From contig MVAA01000077.1 in NCBI GenBank assembly GCA_003266105.1, positions 1 through 7,911 on the forward strand: DNA of 7,911 bases, given 5' to 3'. Source of the stretch: Methanosphaera sp. rholeuAM6 (GTDB taxonomy: Archaea; Methanobacteriota; Methanobacteria; Methanobacteriales; Methanobacteriaceae). The notes below the pieces were generated by a model. That model was not told where the DNA came from. It saw nothing but the letters and a program-made list of their open reading frames with translations, and searched no databases. Positions 5,383 through 7,911 of the stretch are shown piece by piece. The position numbers and the translations under genes are program-made. Within the stretch, counting starts at the first letter, position 1, and every line of letters begins with the position of its first letter.

Positions 5383-6067
5383 ATTTATATTCATCCAGTA
5401 GTGTACCGTCATGTAAGATGCTTCCAACAAGAAAGTTGTCAATGCCTTTATCCTTGTAATCACGGATGCTCTCATTGGTTAATCCACCTGCAACAATATG
5501 CTGGGTATATGGGGTGCTGTCTATAATATCCCTAACAATCACATCAACGTTGCCGTTTCCAGTACCAACACGGGAAATATTCAACACTATTGTATAGGCA
5601 GGTTTAACTGTGTTGATCATGGAAATGACATCATCCAGTCTAATGTCCTTATTTCCGGTTAAAAGTTCGTTGTCTTTTATGTCAACACTGACAATTACGG
5701 TTTCAAAGGGCAGCTCATCAAAAACAGCATATGCATCATCAATGTTGGTCATGCTTTCAGTGGCTAATATGCTGTAAGTACATATGTCCCTGTTGGAAAC
5801 AATGTCATCAACACAATTGGCTCCATTGTCTAATAAGACAGGAACAATACTGTTGATTTCAGATATAAAAGATGAATTGTCACCAACACCTTCAATCCTG
5901 TCTAAATCGGCAATGTACACGTAACGGGCACCATCATTCATAAGATTGACAGCAATATCCAGTGGACTGTCACCGTAAACACTGCCGAGCTTGCAATATG
6001 TGTCACGCTTTCCTGATTTGCCACAGACAAAGTGGCCATCCTTTACATCAAAAACGGGTATAATCAT
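5378..6067 (-). CDS. HisA/HisF-related (beta/alpha)8-barrel protein, TIGR00734-like
   Basis: A 229-residue TIM barrel resembling phosphoribosylformimino-AICAR-phosphate isomerase, close to the group annotated as hisA/hisF family protein (TIGR00734) in methanogens. Visible parts: strand 1 MIIPVFDVKDG with Asp7; strand 2 VYIADLDRIEG (50-60); strand 5 VIVSVDIKD with Asp129; and two C-terminal phosphate-binding loops, IVAGGLTNESI (191-201) and FLVGSILHDG (212-221). Asp7 and Asp129 sit where HisA has its two catalytic Asp residues, and both phosphate loops are kept, so it is probably an active enzyme on a phosphorylated substrate. No histidine genes are nearby, so a role in histidine synthesis is not supported. 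The ATG at 6067 starts at the canonical MIIP, one base after the DUF3194 stop (TAAcATG); upstream in-frame ATGs would run through that gene and add non-homologous sequence. The function of the group is, to my knowledge, unsettled. Confidence 0.8.
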   Translation of the reverse strand: MIIPVFDVKDGHFVCGKSGKRDTYCKLGSVYGDSPLDIAVNLMNDGARYVYIADLDRIEGVGDNSSFISEINSIVPVLLDNGANCVDDIVSNRDICTYSILATESMTNIDDAYAVFDELPFETVIVSVDIKDNELLTGNKDIRLDDVISMINTVKPAYTIVLNISRVGTGNGNVDVIVRDIIDSTPYTQHIVAGGLTNESIRDYKDKGIDNFLVGSILHDGTLLDEYKW

Positions 6068-6068
6068 G

Positions 6069-6344
6069 TTAATCCAGTTGTGCATTTCTTTTTTCAACGT
6101 ATTCGTCAACAGCTTCCAGACTAAGATCAATTGCTGTCTGTGCCAAATCATCTGGTAACTGTGCATCACTGTCCAAATCAATGTTGATGTCAATGTCAAA
6201 GCTGTCACTGCCACGTGTTAAATTGATGGTAATGTTGATGTCATCAAATTCTTTCTTGTTAACATGTTTCAAGATGTAGGATTCACTGGTACTGTAGGCT
6301 ATTTCTATAATTTCTTCAACTTCCTTATCCGTTAATGCTATCAC
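6069..6344 (-). CDS. DUF3194 family protein
   Basis: A 91-residue acidic protein starting MIALTDKEVEEIIEIAYS. It has an N-terminal helix, a central stretch of alternating strands rich in Asp and Ile (FDDINITINL, then FDIDINIDLD, residues 33-57) and a C-terminal amphipathic helix (LAQTAIDLSLEAVDEYVEK). This matches the small archaeal DUF3194 family, usually found directly after prefoldin beta, as here. Function is unknown; the neighbourhood suggests a role near translation or folding. The start is a GTG at 6344, supported by AGGAGA (6358-6353), 8 bases before it; no ATG fits. A stem-loop with T-run separates it from pfdB, and the HisA-like gene follows after one base. Confidence 0.75.
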   Translation of the reverse strand: MIALTDKEVEEIIEIAYSTSESYILKHVNKKEFDDINITINLTRGSDSFDIDINIDLDSDAQLPDDLAQTAIDLSLEAVDEYVEKRNAQLD

Positions 6345-6352
6345 TTTTAAAA

Positions 6353-6358
6353 TCTCCT
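6353..6358 (-). promoter_or_regulatory. Ribosome binding site supporting the GTG start of the DUF3194 gene
   Basis: AGGAGA on the minus strand, 8 bases before GTG 6344-6342. It is the only good ribosome binding site nearby and fixes the non-ATG start. Confidence 0.6.
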
Positions 6359-6400
6359 AATAATTCTTTAAAATTAGTTGTAAATATATTGGTGGTTAAA

Positions 6401-6433
6401 AAGGTTAAAACAATAGAAAAATTATCTATTGTT
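6401..6433 (-). terminator. Stem-loop with T-run over the pfdB stop codon
   Basis: On the minus strand AACAATAG (6433-6426) pairs perfectly with CTATTGTT (6416-6409) around a 9-base loop that begins directly after the TAG stop. TTTTAACCTTTTT follows (stem end to about 6400). This may act as a terminator or attenuator, or protect the mRNA 3' end, between pfdB and the DUF3194 gene. Seen by eye; no folding energy calculated. Confidence 0.45.
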
Positions 6434-6773
6434 GCATCTGATTCATTGCACTTTGAAGACTTGTTTGTAACTCTTCAAGTCTGCTTGTAATACGTTTTTC
6501 CTGTTTTTCAATAGTTTTCTGTCTGATTTCTAGCATTTCAATGCTGTCTTTTAATTCAGTTTCAGTTTCTTCCTTGTTGGTTTTAATGAGTAGTGGACCG
6601 GCTGTTTTATAAACATCCTGTTCATCACTGGTTTTTGATAACTCATCCAAAGCTTTTTTAGCTTCATTAATCTGTAATGAAACTGTCTGTTTTTGCATAG
6701 CAATTGACTGAGCCTGTTGTTGTACCTGTTGGAATTGATTTAACTGTTCTTGTACATTTTGTTGAATATCCAT
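6426..6773 (-). CDS. pfdB: Prefoldin subunit beta
   Basis: A 115-residue Gln-rich protein, the normal size for archaeal prefoldin beta. An N-terminal helix (about 4-48), a short beta-hairpin around VYKTAGPLLIKT (54-65) and a C-terminal helix (about 68-113) give the helix-hairpin-helix coiled coil of the family. VYK-x-x-G-x-L-L-I/V-K is the characteristic hairpin motif. Beta subunits (four) assemble with two alpha subunits into the jellyfish-shaped hexamer that holds unfolded proteins and passes them to the thermosome in the cytoplasm. The ATG at 6773 is preceded by GGTGA (6783-6779) with 5 bases between. A TATA-like box lies further upstream at 6842-6851, so this gene may have its own promoter in addition to read-through from pcc1. 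The alpha subunit gene is not in the window. Confidence 0.92.
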   Translation of the reverse strand: MDIQQNVQEQLNQFQQVQQQAQSIAMQKQTVSLQINEAKKALDELSKTSDEQDVYKTAGPLLIKTNKEETETELKDSIEMLEIRQKTIEKQEKRITSRLEELQTSLQSAMNQMQQ

Positions 6774-6841
6774 TTATTTCACCTAAAATAATTCTTTTAA
6801 TAATAATAAATAATTAACGTAAAATCGTTCTTCAATACTAG

Positions 6842-6858
6842 TATAATATATCTTTTTT
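6842..6858 (-). promoter_or_regulatory. Candidate promoter of pfdB and downstream genes
   Basis: On the minus strand a purine run AAAAAAG (6858-6852) precedes ATATATTATA (6851-6842), a BRE-plus-TATA-like arrangement. It lies in the 92-bp gap after pcc1, unusually long for this cluster. A start about 25 bases on would give a leader of roughly 45 bases. Motif-based. Confidence 0.4.
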
Positions 6859-6865
6859 ATGTATA

Positions 6866-7126
6866 TTAAATTTTTAATATTTCAGTGGATAACTTTATCC
6901 ACCTGACATAAGAATTGATGCTTGCACGCAAAGCCACAACATCCCTGGAAAATATTCTGATAACGATATTGTTCTCATCCAACTCAATTTCGGTTGTTGA
7001 TCTTTCATTATGTGCATAGGAAACCTCCGGACTGATTGAATTATAAACAATCTCTGCATCATGAACACTGTCAAATTCAATATTAAACACGGTTTCAATA
7101 CTGTCCAATATTTTCTTTTCAGTCAT
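6866..7126 (-). CDS. pcc1: KEOPS complex subunit Pcc1
   Basis: A small protein of 86 residues from the chosen start, with the Pcc1 fold pattern: a strand-helix segment (SVHDAEIVYNSISPE), a second strand with conserved Arg (NERSTTEIEL), strand IVIRIFSRDVVALRAS and the C-terminal helix SYVRWIKLSTEIL. R-x-S-INSY-R-W is typical of the family. Pcc1 dimerises and binds Kae1 in the KEOPS complex, which makes the N6-threonylcarbamoyladenosine (t6A) of ANN-decoding tRNAs; the other KEOPS subunits are not here. Starts GTG 7135, ATG 7132 and ATG 7126 are all in frame. I prefer 7126 because GTGAT (7135-7131) can act as its ribosome binding site with 4 bases between. It follows the Brix gene by 6-15 bases, so co-transcription is likely. 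Confidence 0.85.
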   Translation of the reverse strand: MTEKKILDSIETVFNIEFDSVHDAEIVYNSISPEVSYAHNERSTTEIELDENNIVIRIFSRDVVALRASINSYVRWIKLSTEILKI

Positions 7127-7141
7127 AAGCATCACGCAAAT

Positions 7142-7666
7142 CTATTCTTCAACCTTAAAACCCTTAACATACACTTTATATCTGGTATCGTTACCATTCT
7201 TATCAATAAAACATGCACTTGAATATTCTCTCTCGTCATCATCCCTGATAACAATACAGTTTCTCTTTATTTTCTCGTCGGGATTGACTTTTTGACAGCC
7301 ATTGAAAAAGTCATCAAAATCCCTTACCTTGTTGATAAAGACAATATCCTCACTGTCGGTATTTACTGTATTGTTCTCAAATGGCAATGAAACATTGACA
7401 TATATACTTCTGACAGGATTTTCAGAATCCTTTTCTAGGTTATATACATTAATGTTGCTTGGATTGCCTTTCGTTTCGGTAATGATTAATAGCAGACTGT
7501 TGTCATATGATTTGGCCTGATTAACAATCTTTGTAAAAGAGGATTTTCCACGATTAATGTAAACGGCATTAAAGTAATGTTTCAGAAATTGAGCAAATCT
7601 TCTTGTAATTTGTGATGGTTTCCTGCTGGTTGAAATAACCAGTCCGGAATCTATTTTGTATAACAT
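7142..7666 (-). CDS. Brix-domain ribosome biogenesis protein (archaeal Imp4/Rpf1-like)
   Basis: A 174-residue single-domain Brix protein, the normal archaeal size. The hallmark N-terminus is present: LVISTSRKPSQITRRFAQFL (9-28), matching the TSRKPS-x-x-TRRF motif, and NRGKSSF (38-44). Several strands of the Brix/sigma70-like RNA-binding fold follow, ending YKVYVKGFKVEE. In eukaryotes Brix proteins (Imp4, Rpf1, Rpf2, Ssf1, Brx1) assemble rRNA in pre-ribosomes; the archaeal single protein is expected to help rRNA folding in ribosome assembly. The ATG at 7666 has only a weak purine-rich GATGA upstream. The gap from rpoP (96 bp) holds a hairpin with T-run. Confidence 0.9.
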   Translation of the reverse strand: MLYKIDSGLVISTSRKPSQITRRFAQFLKHYFNAVYINRGKSSFTKIVNQAKSYDNSLLLIITETKGNPSNINVYNLEKDSENPVRSIYVNVSLPFENNTVNTDSEDIVFINKVRDFDDFFNGCQKVNPDEKIKRNCIVIRDDDEREYSSACFIDKNGNDTRYKVYVKGFKVEE

Positions 7667-7715
7667 TTTAATTCATCTTATAAAATCATAATAAAAAAAT
7701 AGTTAATTTTTGGAT

Positions 7716-7741
7716 AAAAAGGATTAAAGGGATTCATCCCT
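7716..7741 (-). terminator. Hairpin plus T-run after rpoP
   Basis: On the minus strand AGGGAT (7741-7736) pairs with ATCCCT (7733-7728) around a two-base loop, followed by TTAATCCTTTTT down to 7716. It lies 21 bases after the rpoP stop and may end part of the rpoP transcripts or mark an mRNA 3' end before the Brix gene. The loop is very tight, so the real stem may be shorter. Confidence 0.4.
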
Positions 7742-7762
7742 CATAAAAATAGTAAAAAATAC

Positions 7763-7894
7763 TTATCTGGCTTTAACAGTACGTTTTACTACAGGAACTT
7801 CTTTGAATAAAATTCTGTATCTGCATTTTGGACATTTGGATTCTGAATATTTTTTAATATCAACAGTCTGTCCACATTTAATGCATTTGTACAT
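7763..7894 (-). CDS. rpoP: DNA-directed RNA polymerase subunit P (Rpb12-like)
   Basis: A 43-residue zinc-ribbon protein reading MYKCIKCGQTVDIKK at the start and ending VPVVKRTVKAR. Cys4, Cys7, Cys21 and Cys24 form two CxxC knuckles that bind one zinc. RpoP, the archaeal counterpart of eukaryotic Rpb12, sits in the assembly platform of RNA polymerase with subunits D, L and N. Length and the Arg/Lys-rich tail fit the family. The ATG at 7894 has a strong ribosome binding site, GGAGGAG (7908-7902), 7 bases upstream. In related archaea the preceding gene is often ribosomal protein L37Ae, which would lie just past the window edge; that is expectation only. It is the first complete gene of the minus-strand cluster visible here. 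Confidence 0.93.
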   Translation of the reverse strand: MYKCIKCGQTVDIKKYSESKCPKCRYRILFKEVPVVKRTVKAR

Positions 7895-7911
7895 AATTAT
7901 TCTCCTCCAAC

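Noticed and set aside
6068..6214. 49-residue N-terminal extension of the HisA-like protein from an upstream ATG
   Set aside because: The extension is an out-of-frame reading of the DUF3194 gene. The protein family starts at MIIPVFD, which coincides with the ATG at 6067, one base after the upstream stop.
6863..6880. 8-bp palindrome ATATTAAA/TTTAATAT over the pcc1 stop, possible terminator
   Set aside because: It is pure A/T, has a two-base loop and is followed on the minus strand by A-runs, not T-runs.

Overview
The window looks like a piece of a low-GC methanogenic archaeon of the Methanobacteriaceae, most likely Methanosphaera or a close relative such as Methanobrevibacter. The minus strand carries archaeal information-processing genes in an order familiar from archaea: RNA polymerase subunit P (rpoP), a Brix-domain ribosome-biogenesis protein, the KEOPS subunit Pcc1, prefoldin beta and a DUF3194 protein. 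The plus strand carries a large secreted adhesin-like protein of the type these gut methanogens have in large numbers. Ribosome binding sites are of the GGTGA or GGAGG type, and TATA-like boxes are visible. The genus is inferred from composition and gene content, not from an alignment.

Layout. Positions 1-225 are the right end of an IS200/IS605-type element: the last codons of a TnpB transposase/RNA-guided nuclease, then a strongly foldable end that looks like an omegaRNA (reRNA) scaffold. Positions 226-439 are AT-rich leader DNA with a near-identical 28-bp direct repeat, both copies containing a TATA-like box. Positions 440-3449 hold one adhesin-like gene of about 1002 codons that is broken in this sequence by a +1 frameshift in a run of nine A residues (1400-1408). 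It encodes a signal peptide, a beta-helix domain, Ig-like modules, a 21-residue-repeat coiled coil and three C-terminal Ig-like modules. Then come a HAD-family phosphatase (3566-4252) and a 57-residue, two-helix membrane protein (4341-4514).

From 7894 down to 4497 the minus strand reads rpoP, Brix, pcc1, pfdB, DUF3194, a HisA/HisF-related TIM barrel and a PfkB-type sugar kinase. The first five serve transcription, ribosome assembly, tRNA t6A modification and protein folding. The last two are a metabolic pair of unknown substrate, separated by only 5 bases and probably translationally coupled. Hairpins with T-rich tails after rpoP and over the pfdB stop suggest that the cluster is not a single uniform transcript. 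The two strands converge at 4497-4514, where the small membrane gene and the kinase gene overlap by 18 bp.

Most worth a second look: the poly-A frameshift in the adhesin (phase variation versus sequencing error), the duplicated TATA-containing leader, the omegaRNA-like fold, the 126-bp near-identical units in the coiled coil, the small convergent membrane gene, and the HisA-like/PfkB pair. I see no CRISPR array, tRNA or rRNA, and no clearly undescribed defence system.
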